DNA of 64,000 bases from VRUE01 sp963774405 (GTDB lineage: Bacteria > Actinomycetota > Thermoleophilia > Solirubrobacterales > 70-9). The notes below the pieces were generated by a model. That model was not told where the DNA came from, did no database searches, and saw nothing but the letters and a program-made list of their open reading frames with translations. Numbering within the stretch: position 1 is the stretch's first letter; each line of letters starts with the position of its first letter. The stretch covers positions 1 to 64,000 of the forward strand of contig CAVZEV010000012.1 of NCBI GenBank assembly GCA_963774405.1, written 5' to 3'. A program made the position numbers and the translations under genes. Of the stretch, positions 27,432 to 36,181 are shown one piece after another.

Positions 27432-28421
27432 GTGCCGGCCGAGGGGCAGCCTCGCAACCGCACGGACCAGCGCACCGAGCTCGTGCTCGGTGCGCTCTCC
27501 GTCGCGGTGCTGGTGCTGATCGCCTTCATGATCGTCTTCGTCTTCGCCAAGGCGTGGCCGTCGTTCTCCCATAACGGCCTGGCCTGGTTCGGCTCGGGCG
27601 GCAGCGTCGACGAACAGCTGACCAACATCTTCAACTCGCCGGCTGACCCGAGAGACTTCGTCTACACGCTGCACGCCTGGCCGCTGCTCTACTCGACCGC
27701 GTTGATCACCGGCGGCGCGGTGATCCTCGCCACCGGCCTCTCGCTGCTCTCGGCGATGTTCATCGTCGAGTTCGCGCCGCCCTGGCTGGCGGCGGCACTG
27801 CAGCCGGTGATCCGCCTGCTCGCCGCCGTGCCCTCGGTGATCTACGGCCTGATCGCCCTGCTCGTCCTCGTCCCCTTCGTCGGCAACGACCTGATCTCGG
27901 GCTCGGAAAAGGAATCGGTCCAGTTCGTGATCCAGCTCGACGGCACCGGCCTGATCGTCGGCGTCCTGGTGCTGACGGTGATGATCTCGCCGATCATGAT
28001 TGCGATCGTCACCGACGCGCTGCGCTCGGTGCCGCGCGGCTGGACCGAGGGCGCGGCGGCGCTCGGCGTCAACCGCTGGCGGGCGCTGCGCACTGTCGGC
28101 TTGCGCGCGGCTCGCCCGGCGATCGTCGCCGCCGCGGTGCTGGCCACGGCGCGCGCCCTGGGCGAGGCGATCATGCTCTCGATGGTCTCGGGCTCGCACG
28201 CCTTCGCGCCCAACCCGCTGGACGGCGTCACCTTCCTCTTCGAGCCCGCCCTCACCTTTGCCGCCGCGATCGTCGACCACGCCGATGAGCTCTCGGTCAG
28301 GCCGTCCGGACAGACGATCTACGCCTTCGCCGCCGTCCTGCTGATCTCCAGTGCCTTCCTCTCCTTCGCCGGCTGGGCGGCCCGGCGCTCGATGCGCAAA
28401 TACACGCTGGCGGCCCGATGA
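27432..28421 (+). CDS. pstC: phosphate ABC transporter permease PstC
   Basis: About 329 aa from GTG 27432, which has GAGGAGG six bases upstream. Six membrane helices are visible, with a large loop (SVDEQLTNIFNSPADPRDF). The cytoplasmic EAA-type loop ALGVNRWRALRTVGLRAARPAI contacts the ATPase. Conserved VIRLLAAVPSVIYGLIAL and ALGEAIMLSMVSG motifs are present. It lies directly after pstS. Downstream, 64 bases separate it from pstA, filled by a 49-bp hairpin element. Confidence 0.93.
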   Translation: MPAEGQPRNRTDQRTELVLGALSVAVLVLIAFMIVFVFAKAWPSFSHNGLAWFGSGGSVDEQLTNIFNSPADPRDFVYTLHAWPLLYSTALITGGAVILATGLSLLSAMFIVEFAPPWLAAALQPVIRLLAAVPSVIYGLIALLVLVPFVGNDLISGSEKESVQFVIQLDGTGLIVGVLVLTVMISPIMIAIVTDALRSVPRGWTEGAAALGVNRWRALRTVGLRAARPAIVAAAVLATARALGEAIMLSMVSGSHAFAPNPLDGVTFLFEPALTFAAAIVDHADELSVRPSGQTIYAFAAVLLISSAFLSFAGWAARRSMRKYTLAAR

Positions 28422-28425
28422 TGAG

Positions 28426-28474
28426 CTTCCGGTGCGCCTTTTGCGGTCTATGCCCACATAAAGCGCACCGGAAG
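28426..28474 (+). repeat. 49-bp hairpin element with Shine-Dalgarno in its 3' arm, copy 2 (before pstA)
   Basis: CTTCCGGTGCGC (28426-28437) pairs perfectly with GCGCACCGGAAG (28463-28474) around a 25-base loop CTTTT-N15-ATAAA. It begins five bases after the pstC stop. The pstA Shine-Dalgarno GGAAGGGG (28470-28477) is partly inside the 3' arm, eight bases before ATG 28486. Copy 1 is before recR. Confidence 0.85.
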
Positions 28475-28485
28475 GGGCGGGCCCT

Positions 28486-29454
28486 ATGAGTGCTCACGCC
28501 CAGTACCCGCCCGCGCCGACGCTGTGGCGGCGCCTACGCGGCAACGAGTCCTGGAGCCTCGGCGACCGGGTCGGCGTCGCCCTCGCCTGGGGGGCGGGCC
28601 TGCTGCTCTGCCTGATCGCCGCCTCGATCGTCCTCTACATGCTCGTCCGCGGGCTGCAGTACCTGAGCATCTCCGACCTGCTCAGCCATCCCCAGCCCGG
28701 GCTGGGGCAGGGCGAGAGCGGCGGCTTCCTCGACCCGATCCTCGGCACCGTCGTCGTCGCCGTGACCGGTACCGTGATCGCGGCGCCGCTCGGTGTCGCG
28801 ATCGCGGTCTGGCTGACCGAGTACGGACGGCCGTCGGGCCTGGCGCGGGCGGTGGAGTCTGGGGTGGAGATCGTCGCCGGCACGCCCAGCATCGTGCTGG
28901 CGATCTTCGGCCTGCTGATCTTCCAGCAGAGCTTCTTCAGCTTCCTCTCGCCGACCGGCGAGGGCGCGACCCCGCTGGGCCGCTCCTTTGTCATCGCCGG
29001 CGCGATGATGTCGCTGATCGCGCTGCCGCTGGTGGTAGGGGCGACGCGCGAGGCGCTGCACTCGATCCCGCGCCACGTGCGCGAGGCCTCCTACGCGCTC
29101 GGCAAGGACCGCGCCTCGACGATCCGCCGCGTCCTGCTGCCGGCTTCGCGGCGCGGTATCGGCACCGGCGTCACCCTCGGCATGGGCCGGATCATCGGCG
29201 ACACCGCGATCGTCTTCATCCTGCTCGGGGCGACGCTGCGCTTCGAACCGAACGGCGGCCTGCCCGGCTGGGATCTGCTGACCGGCAACGGCAGCACCCT
29301 CACCACCTACGTCTACAACAACTCGCCCGCCGGCGAAGGCGGCTCGCCGGAGAAGGCCTACGCCGCCGCCTTCGTGCTGCTGGCAATCGTGCTGGCGCTC
29401 AACTTCGCGGTCGACATGATCACCAGGGGGAGGGGCGGGTCGTGGACACGATGA
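28486..29454 (+). CDS. pstA: phosphate ABC transporter permease PstA
   Basis: 322 aa with six membrane helices. The EAA-type loop reads ASYALGKDRASTIRRVLLPASRRG, and the family motifs GTPSIVLAIFGL and GMGRIIGDTAIVFILLG are clear. Translation starts at ATG 28486 behind GGAAGGGG, which belongs to a stable hairpin. This may lower or regulate PstA relative to PstC. The 3' end overlaps the pstB start by 13 bases. Confidence 0.93.
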   Translation: MSAHAQYPPAPTLWRRLRGNESWSLGDRVGVALAWGAGLLLCLIAASIVLYMLVRGLQYLSISDLLSHPQPGLGQGESGGFLDPILGTVVVAVTGTVIAAPLGVAIAVWLTEYGRPSGLARAVESGVEIVAGTPSIVLAIFGLLIFQQSFFSFLSPTGEGATPLGRSFVIAGAMMSLIALPLVVGATREALHSIPRHVREASYALGKDRASTIRRVLLPASRRGIGTGVTLGMGRIIGDTAIVFILLGATLRFEPNGGLPGWDLLTGNGSTLTTYVYNNSPAGEGGSPEKAYAAAFVLLAIVLALNFAVDMITRGRGGSWTR

Positions 29455-30350
29455 GGATGCCGCCGCCGGTGCGGCGGATCCAGCCGGAGGGAGCGCCGAC
29501 GATCGCCCAGCCGCCCGCTGCCGGAAACGGCCACGCAGCGGCCGCGCCGGCCGCGCCGCCGCGCCTGAAGCGGCTGCCGCGCGCCGCGACCACGCCGTTG
29601 GAGCGGATGCGGACCGAGGAGTTGAGCATCGCCTACGGCTCGAAGCTGGCGGTGAACGGCGTCTCGCTGACGGTGCGCCAGGGCGAGGTGCTGGCCCTGA
29701 TCGGCCCCTCGGGCTGCGGCAAGACGACGCTGCTGCGCTCGCTCAACCGCCTGGTCGAGCTGACCCCGACCGCGGTGCGCGGCGGGCGCATCCTGCTCGA
29801 CGGCGAAGACGTCGACCGCTACGACGTGACCTGGCTGCGGCGCCGCGTCGGCATGCTCTTCCAGCAGCCCAACCCGTTCCCGATGAGCATCTTCGACAAC
29901 GTCGCCTACGGGTTGCGCGAGCGGGGCTCGAAGCGGCCCGGCAAGCGCGAGCTCGAGCCGGTGGTGAGCGAGGCGCTGCACCGCGCCGGCCTCTTCGAGG
30001 AGGTCAAGGACAACCTCGATCACCCGGCGCTGGCCCTCTCTGGGGGGCAGCAGCAGCGGCTCTGCATCGCCCGCTCGCTGGCGGTTCGCCCCGAGGTGCT
30101 GCTGCTCGACGAGCCCTGCTCGGCCCTCGATCCGCTCTCGACGCAGACGATCGAGGAGACGATCGTCGCCCTGCGCTCGGAGATCGCGATCGTGATCGTC
30201 ACCCACAACCTGCAGCAGGCCCAGCGCGTCGCCGACCACGTCGCCTTCATGTACCTCGGCGACCTGATCGAGTACGGCGAGGCCGAACAGGTCTTCCGCT
30301 CACCGGTTGCCGAGCGCACCCACGAGTACGTCAGCGGGGGCTTCGGATGA
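29442..30350 (+). CDS. pstB: phosphate ABC transporter ATP-binding protein PstB
   Basis: About 302 aa from GTG 29442, with an AGGGGGAGGGG Shine-Dalgarno. An unusual ~50-residue Pro/Ala-rich N-terminal extension precedes the ATPase domain. Walker A GPSGCGKTT, Q-loop FQQPNPFPMSIFDNVAYGLR (a PstB signature), signature ALSGGQQQRLCIARSLA, Walker B VLLLDEPCSALDP and the switch histidine in VTHNLQQA are all present. It ends with an ATGA overlap with the lipoprotein gene. Confidence 0.95.
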   Translation: MDTMRMPPPVRRIQPEGAPTIAQPPAAGNGHAAAAPAAPPRLKRLPRAATTPLERMRTEELSIAYGSKLAVNGVSLTVRQGEVLALIGPSGCGKTTLLRSLNRLVELTPTAVRGGRILLDGEDVDRYDVTWLRRRVGMLFQQPNPFPMSIFDNVAYGLRERGSKRPGKRELEPVVSEALHRAGLFEEVKDNLDHPALALSGGQQQRLCIARSLAVRPEVLLLDEPCSALDPLSTQTIEETIVALRSEIAIVIVTHNLQQAQRVADHVAFMYLGDLIEYGEAEQVFRSPVAERTHEYVSGGFG

Positions 30351-31093
30351 ACGCCTACCCGCTCGCCGTCGCGGCGCTGGCGCTGTTCGCGACAGCCTGT
30401 CTCACCGCCTGCCAGTCCACGCAGGACAAGAGCGCCGAACTCGAAGCAAAGGGCTCGACCCAGCTGCTCGGCGCCGAGGGGCTGAAGATCAGCCGGCGCA
30501 ACCCCGACGTGAAGGTGACCTCCACGGCCATGCTCAACGGCAGCGAAGGCAGCCACGCGGTCGTCGTCGACCTGCACAACGACTCGGGCGAGAACCTGAC
30601 CGAAGTGCCGATCCTGATCGAAGTCACCAACTCGAAGGGCAAGCCCTTCTACAAGAACGACATCCCCGGAATCGAGCCCGCGCTCGCCGCCGTCCCCTAC
30701 ATCCCCGCCCACGGCGATGCCGAATGGGTCGACGACCAGGTGCTGGGAGTGGGCGTGCCGAAGTCGGTCAAGGTCACGGTCGGCAGCGGCGGCGGCACCT
30801 ACTCCGGCGAGCTTCCCGACATCGAGGTCTCCGAACCGAAGCTCGAAGGCGATCCGGTCTCGGGGATCTCCGCCACCGGCGATGTCGTCAACAAGACCGG
30901 GAAAGACCAGCGGCGTCTGCTGATCTACGTCGTCGCCCGCAAGGGCAACGAAGTCGTCGCCGCCGGCCGCGGCGCGATCGAACACCTGAAGCCGGAGCTG
31001 AAAGCCGTCAAGTACACGGTCTTCTTCGTCGGCGACCCCAGCGGCGCGGAGTTGAAGCTGTCCGAGCTCCCCGCCCTGACCCAGGCCGAATAG
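30347..31093 (+). CDS. predicted lipoprotein of the pst operon
   Basis: 248 aa. The N-terminus has a lipobox LTAC at the end of a hydrophobic stretch, so Cys near residue 21 is probably lipidated. The rest is soluble, with beta-strand-rich sequence (VVVDLHNDSGENLTEVPILI; DVVNKTGKDQRRLLIYVVAR) resembling FxLYD/Ig-like domains seen in other exported proteins. It overlaps pstB by four bases, so it is probably phosphate regulated. The binding partner is unknown. Confidence 0.75.
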   Translation: MNAYPLAVAALALFATACLTACQSTQDKSAELEAKGSTQLLGAEGLKISRRNPDVKVTSTAMLNGSEGSHAVVVDLHNDSGENLTEVPILIEVTNSKGKPFYKNDIPGIEPALAAVPYIPAHGDAEWVDDQVLGVGVPKSVKVTVGSGGGTYSGELPDIEVSEPKLEGDPVSGISATGDVVNKTGKDQRRLLIYVVARKGNEVVAAGRGAIEHLKPELKAVKYTVFFVGDPSGAELKLSELPALTQAE

Positions 31094-31105
31094 GAGGAGG
31101 CGAGG

Positions 31106-31726
31106 ATGGCTGAGAGATGCGAGCAGTGCGCGGCGCCGCTGGCCTCCGACCAGCGCTACTGCCTCGAGTGCGGCCGGCGCTGCGGCGAGCCGCGGGTCGA
31201 CTACCGCCACTACATGGGCGGGACCGCGCAGCCGGCCGAGCCGAAGAGCGAGCCCGCGCCGGGCGAGCCCGAGCAGCCGCAGAAGCCACAGCGTGACCTG
31301 GCGCCGCTCGCCGCCGTCGGCGGCATCGCCCTGCTCGGCGCGATGCTGCTGATCGGCGTGCTGATCGGCAAGGGCAACGACACCACGGCCTCTGCCCCCG
31401 CGCCGCAGATCGTCCGGGTCCAGGGCGGTGGAGTGGAAGAAAGCGCCGGAAAGGAATCGGGCTCCTCGAAGGACACCGCCGGCGGACTCGGCGGCGGCAG
31501 CGCCAAGAAGGCCAAGAAGGGCAGCGGGGCGAGCGGCGGCGGCACCGGCAAGGCGGTCCAGGCAAGCGAAGGCGACCTGGAAGAACTTGGCGATACGAGC
31601 GGCGAAAACTACGTCAAACAGAGCGAAAACCTGCCCAACGAAATCGCCACCCCCGGCAAGGCGCCGCCGATCGACACGTCGAAGCCGCCGGGCGGCGGCG
31701 AAGGCGGAGCGGAAGTGATCAAGTGA
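31106..31726 (+). CDS. zinc-ribbon membrane protein
   Basis: 206 aa with GGAGGAGGCGAGG before the ATG. An N-terminal zinc ribbon (CEQCAAPLASDQRYCLECG, four Cys) is cytoplasmic. A single membrane helix (LAAVGGIALLGAMLLIGVLIG, about residues 70-90) is followed by a Gly/Ser/Lys-rich exported tail without clear domains. It is part of the run after pstB. The following gene also carries a zinc ribbon. Confidence 0.75.
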   Translation: MAERCEQCAAPLASDQRYCLECGRRCGEPRVDYRHYMGGTAQPAEPKSEPAPGEPEQPQKPQRDLAPLAAVGGIALLGAMLLIGVLIGKGNDTTASAPAPQIVRVQGGGVEESAGKESGSSKDTAGGLGGGSAKKAKKGSGASGGGTGKAVQASEGDLEELGDTSGENYVKQSENLPNEIATPGKAPPIDTSKPPGGGEGGAEVIK

Positions 31727-31728
31727 AA

Positions 31729-31780
31729 GCACAAATCGACACGGTGACTTCCGGGTATTCGGGTCCGGGCCGATTTGTGC
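31729..31780. repeat. 10-bp perfect inverted repeat between the zinc-ribbon genes
   Basis: GCACAAATCG (31729-31738) pairs with CGATTTGTGC (31771-31780) around 32 bases that contain a weaker inner stem. It begins two bases after a stop codon. It may be an intercistronic processing or attenuation hairpin; no other copy was seen, although ATCGACACGG is shared with the 53-bp palindrome. Confidence 0.55.
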
Positions 31781-31796
31781 GGGAACGCGGTGTTCG

Positions 31797-32108
31797 ATGA
31801 TCAGCGACCTCGAGAAACGCCGCGACCGCCTCGCCCGCGAGCTGATCGACGCCCAATGGGACCTCGGCGGGCTGGCCTATGAGATGGCGCGCCGCGACCA
31901 CTTCCGCCTCGACGTGCTCACCCGCCAGGCGGCCAAGCTGCAGCAGCTCGACGCCGAGCTGAGCGAGGTCGAGCGGATGCTGAAGCTAGATCAGGCCGGC
32001 GCCGCCGGCGCCTGCGGCAACTGCGGCGCCCTCTACGCGCAGGGCTCGGTCTTCTGCTGGCAGTGCGGCAAGGACCTGATGCCGCAGGCGACGGCGGTGG
32101 GCGGGTGA
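31797..32108 (+). CDS. coiled-coil protein with C-terminal zinc ribbon
   Basis: 103 aa. Residues ~1-65 form a heptad-patterned helix (LEKRRDRLARELIDAQWDL; AAKLQQLDAELSEVERML). The end is a four-cysteine ribbon, CGNCGALYAQGSVFCWQCG. The protein is soluble and may act with the zinc-ribbon membrane protein just upstream. The next gene starts inside its stop codon (GTGA overlap), suggesting coupled translation. Confidence 0.75.
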   Translation: MISDLEKRRDRLARELIDAQWDLGGLAYEMARRDHFRLDVLTRQAAKLQQLDAELSEVERMLKLDQAGAAGACGNCGALYAQGSVFCWQCGKDLMPQATAVGG

Positions 32109-33211
32109 GCTACCGCACGCTTCTGCGCTGGGCCGCCCTGCCGGTGACCAACCGTCGCTGGGCGGCACCACTCTCGGCTATCGCGCTCGGCTTCGGCCTC
32201 TTCGTCGGCGTCGCGATCGGGCCCAGCGCCGCCGGCACCCTGGCGACCCCGCCGCTGCAACTGGTCGAAATACCGGCGCTTGCCAACGATGGCGGCGAAG
32301 AAGAAGGCGGCGAAGCCGAAGAAGAAGCAGGTCCGATCGAGGCCGAAGCGACGCATGGCTTCGGCGAAGAAGAAGAAGCGCCCGCCTTCCCGCCCGTCGT
32401 CCCGGTGGAAGAAGCCGGGTTCGAACCGGTGAAGGAAGAACCGGTCGAAAAGACGGCCGCGCCGCAGGAGGAAGAAGAACCGGGGCAACCCGAAGAGCAG
32501 GAGCTGGCCGGCACGGTCGTCCACGTCAACGCGGCGGCCGGCAGCTACACCGTCGCCGAAGAAGGCGGCGTGATGAGTGCGGTGCACGCCGGCAAACCAC
32601 CCGCCCCGGGCGCCCAGGTCGAAGTGCCGATCCGGGCGCTCGCCAACGGCACCCTCGCCGAGGCGGGAGTCCGCCACAGGACGGGCACCGCGAGCGAAGC
32701 CGAGCTCGCCGGCATCGTCAGCTTCGTCAACGCGGATCCGCTCGCGCCCGCCTACGCCGTCTCCAACCGCGGCAGCTCGGTGCTGGTCCACGTCCCGCCG
32801 GACCCCAGCGGCGCCCTGCCGCCGCTGCCCGTGCTCGGCGCCTACGGCACCGCCACGGTGGCGATCGAAGCGGGGACGCTCTCGCAGCGGCGGCTCAGTG
32901 GCGGCGGCGCTCCCTTCACCCACGTCGACATCGAGGGCATCGTCGCCGCCTTCGACCCCGCGACGGCGCAGCTGACGATCTCCGCCGATGACGTGCGCGA
33001 AAGCGGCCAGGACATCGTCCTCGCCGTACCGGCCCAGATCGATGCCTCAAAGCCGGCCGCCGGCGATTCCGTCCTGGCCGGCGCCGAGATCGGCCCCGAC
33101 GGCTCGCTCTCGCTGACCGGCCTCGCCGGCGACGAGCGGCTCAAAGGGGCCGACGACATCAAAGCGATCCAGGGCGATCTCGTCCCGGCGAAAGAAAAAG
33201 GACAGGAATGA
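32105..33211 (+). CDS. exported acidic protein with DUF5666-like beta repeats
   Basis: About 368 aa from GTG 32105. A signal or anchor helix (LSAIALGFGLFVGVAIGPSA) is followed by a very acidic ~90-residue stretch almost entirely written with GAA codons. Then come two or three beta-barrel-like repeats (LAGTVVHVNAAAGSYTVAEEGG; LAGIVSFVNADPLAPAYAVS; IEGIVAAFDPATAQLTISAD), which resemble DUF5666/OB-like modules. Function is unknown. Overlaps at both ends place it in the pst operon tail. Confidence 0.7.
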   Translation: MSYRTLLRWAALPVTNRRWAAPLSAIALGFGLFVGVAIGPSAAGTLATPPLQLVEIPALANDGGEEEGGEAEEEAGPIEAEATHGFGEEEEAPAFPPVVPVEEAGFEPVKEEPVEKTAAPQEEEEPGQPEEQELAGTVVHVNAAAGSYTVAEEGGVMSAVHAGKPPAPGAQVEVPIRALANGTLAEAGVRHRTGTASEAELAGIVSFVNADPLAPAYAVSNRGSSVLVHVPPDPSGALPPLPVLGAYGTATVAIEAGTLSQRRLSGGGAPFTHVDIEGIVAAFDPATAQLTISADDVRESGQDIVLAVPAQIDASKPAAGDSVLAGAEIGPDGSLSLTGLAGDERLKGADDIKAIQGDLVPAKEKGQE

Positions 33212-34000
33212 GCTCATCACGGATCTTCACCTCCTCCCGCCGCCCAGACCCGCTGCCGCGGCTGCTCTCGGCCTCGGCCCTGCTGGTCTCTCTGATCGCC
33301 CTGGTCTTCTCGATGGGCGGTCTGGCGCCGGCGAAGAAGGGCGGTGGCGGCGGCGTCGTGCACCTCGACAAGCACGGCAAGATCCCCGCCCGCTACCTGC
33401 CGCCGGTCAAGTTCGCCAAGCAGTCGAAGCGGCTCGGCAACGCGACCAAGAAGGACGTCTCGGTCAACTGCCCGATCCCCGACGCGGTCGACCTCGGCAC
33501 CTGGTGCATGCAGGCGGGCCTCTACCCGGTGCCGCCCAAGGACACCGGCCGCAACGACTACATCTACGCCGCGCAGAAGTGCGTCAAGGAAGGGGGCTGG
33601 TTGCCGACCGCGGCGCAACTGATCGGCGCCGCGCCGAAGGTGAAGCTGGCGAGCAAGATCGACGACTCGGTGCTCACCTCGGCCGCCGAAGAATTCAACG
33701 GACCCGAAAAACGGGATCAAGGACATGCGCGAGATGAGTGGCGACCTGACGACGACCACCGCCGGCGGTCGCGCCGCCGGCTCGGAGGGCGTCTCGGTCG
33801 GCTCCAAGGGCGTCGGCAACCTCGGCGAACCCGACCCCGTGCCGATGCCCGCCGACCCGATCCCCGACACGCTCGACTACGTCACCGTCTACGACAACTA
33901 CAACCACGGCGGCTTTGCCGGCGGTGAGTCGGTCGGGACTCCTGAGCGCTTCCGGTGCGCCTTCGCCAAGGGGTCGCAGGGGACGAAGTTCGGCGACTGA
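33208..34000 (+). CDS. exported protein, last gene of the pst run (one frameshift)
   Basis: ATG 33208 overlaps the previous stop. A hydrophobic anchor (LLSASALLVSLIALVFSMGG) precedes a domain with paired cysteines (NCPIPDAVDLGTWCMQAG; AAQKCVKEGGWLPTAAQL). An extra A in a run at 33705-33711 breaks the frame; corrected, it continues NGIKDMREMSGDL to a C-terminus with YVTVYDNYNHGGFAGG and ERFRCAF. This reads as a single ~263 aa protein. I do not recognise the family. It converges with the MMPL gene. Confidence 0.65.
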
Positions 34001-34027
34001 CGGTGGCGCTCCGGCGCGAGGAGCGGC

Positions 34028-36181
34028 TCAGGCTGACGCGGAACTTCGGGCATGCTTTAGCTGGGGATTCGTCTCGCTGATCCCGAAGCGCTCGTGCAGC
34101 CGCCGCAGCGGCTTCGGCGCCCACCAGTTCCATTTGCCCAGCAGCTCCATCAGGGAGGGGACCAGTAGGGCGCGGATGATGCTGGCGTCGATCAGCACGG
34201 CGAGGGCGGTGCCGACGCCGTTCTCCTTGATGAAGATGATCTGCGAGGTGGCGAAGGCGAACATCGCGACGGCGAAGAGCAGCGCCGCGGCGGTGACGAT
34301 GCGCCCGGTGCGCTCGAGGCCGATGGCCACGCACTCGGAGTCCGAGGCGCCGTTGTCGCGCGCCTCCTTGATCCGCGAGAGCAGGAAGACGGCGTAGTCG
34401 GTGGAGAGGCCGAAGGCGACGGCGAAGAGCAGGATCGGCATCGTCTGCTCGATCGCCCCCGGGCTGGTGTAGTCGAGGAAGCCTTCGAGCCGGCCGTCCT
34501 GGAAGATCAGCACCAGCAGGCCGAAGACGGCGCTGAGATTGAGGAAGTTCATCAGCAGCGACTTGATCGGCAGGATCACCGAGCCGGTCATCAGGAAGAG
34601 GATCGTCAGCGTGGCGACGATGATGATCGCGAGCACGACCGGCAGGTGGGAGGCGAGGCTCGACTGCAGGTCGATGAAGTCGGCGGTGGCGCCGCCGACC
34701 AGCGCCGTCGTGCCCGGCGGCGGGCGCAGGTCGCGGATCTGCTTCACGGTCGTCTGGCTGGCCTCGGAGATGAAGGGGTGGCTGGAGATCACCTGCAGCC
34801 CGGTCACGCCGTCTTCAGGCGCAGGGGCCGGCCGACTTCGGCGACGCCGTCAGCCGGCGCACCTGGGCGGCGAACCGCGTCGCCGCTCCCGGCCCACCGC
34901 CTTCGATGTCAACCCAGATCGGCGCTTCGCGGTAGGGCGGGAATTCGCTCGTTGAGCACGTCGTAGGCCTGGCGGGCGCCGGCCGAGCCCGGCAGCACGG
35001 TCGCGTCGACGGTGTTGAACTTGATCCCGAAGAAGGGGATGCCCATCAGGATCAGCAGCGCGGCGCTGAGCGTCGCCACCGCCACCGGCCGGCGCATGAC
35101 GAAGCGCGAGAGCCGGTACCAGAAGCCGCGCTCGTCGGGCCGCGTGTCAGCCTCGGCACGGCGCTGCAGGAAGCCCGGTGACAACGCGTTGACCCGGGTG
35201 CCGAGGAGGGTCAGCACCGCGGGCAGCACGGTGAGCGAGATCAGCGCCGCGAAGAGCGCCACCAGGGCGCCGCCGAGGCCCATCGAGTAGAGGAAGCGCT
35301 GCGGGAAGACGAGCAGCGAGGCCAGCGCCGCGGCCACGGTCAGCGAGGAGAAGAAGACCGTGCGCCCGGCGGTCGCCAGCACGCGGCGCATCGCCGCCAG
35401 GCCAGGCCCGTCCTTGGCGATCTCCTCGCGGTAGCGGGAGACGATGAAGAGGCTGTAGTCGATCGCCAGCCCCAGCCCCAGCGCCGTGGTCAGGTTGAGG
35501 GCGAAGATCGAGATCGAGCCGAATTCGCTGGCGATGCGCAGGATCAGGAAGGTGCCGACGATCGCCAGGGCGCCGATCATCAGCGGCAGCGCCGAGGCGA
35601 CGAGGCTGCGGAAGAAGAGGAAGGAGAGCAGGAAGAGCAGCGGGAAGGCGAGCATCTCGGCCTTCGCAGATCTTTCTCGACCTGTTTGTTGACCTGGTCC
35701 TGGGCGACCGCGGCGCCACCGACGACGACGCCGGGCCTGGCCGAGAGCTGATCGGCGATCTCAGCTCCGGTTTCCTGCCACTTCTTGTCGCCGAACGATT
35801 TCAGCGTGACGACGAAGTAGCTGGAGCGGCGGTCGCGCGAGACGAAGAGCGGGGGAGCGGGTGTCGTAGTAGCCGCTGACCGCCTGTACGTCGGGCCGGC
35901 GGCGCACGCTGCGCTCCAGCGCCTCGACCCGGCTGCGCGAGGAGGCAGCGGCGATCGGGGCGTTCTCGACGACCGCCGAGCACCGCCGGCTCGTGCAGCC
36001 CCGCGTCCTCCAGTTGTTGCCTCGCCTTAACCGCCTCGGTGGCCGGGTCGTCGGCGCCGTAGGGGTCGAGACGCCTGGCGACGCCGCCGCCGAGCGCGGC
36101 GGCGAGGACGAAGAAGAGAATCGCGAAGATGCCGATACGGCGGGCCTTGCCGTCGGCGAGGCGGGCGAGGGCGTCAAACAT
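34028..36181 (-). CDS. MMPL/RND-family transporter (about five frameshifts)
   Basis: Reconstructed span of ~718 codons from ATG 36181. Two halves each have a membrane helix, an exported domain and a five-helix bundle, as in MmpL exporters. The first bundle carries ALGLGLAIDYSLFIVSRYREE and the second VAFGLSTDYAVFLLSRIKEARD, with the aspartate/tyrosine pair that carries protons in this family. Frame changes near 35975, 35855, 35665, 34955 and 34825 each resume family-like sequence. It is translated with the PadR gene upstream (overlap at 36174-36181), which probably represses it. Substrate is likely lipophilic or a drug, unknown. Confidence 0.75.

Noticed and set aside
32401..32440. tRNA-like GGTTCGAACC segment
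   Set aside because: It lies inside a coding sequence and no acceptor, D or anticodon stems can be formed around it.
32290..32480. GAA-rich tract as a simple repeat or phase-variable locus
   Set aside because: The reading frame is intact and the bias fits an acidic protein segment; there is no uniform repeat unit.
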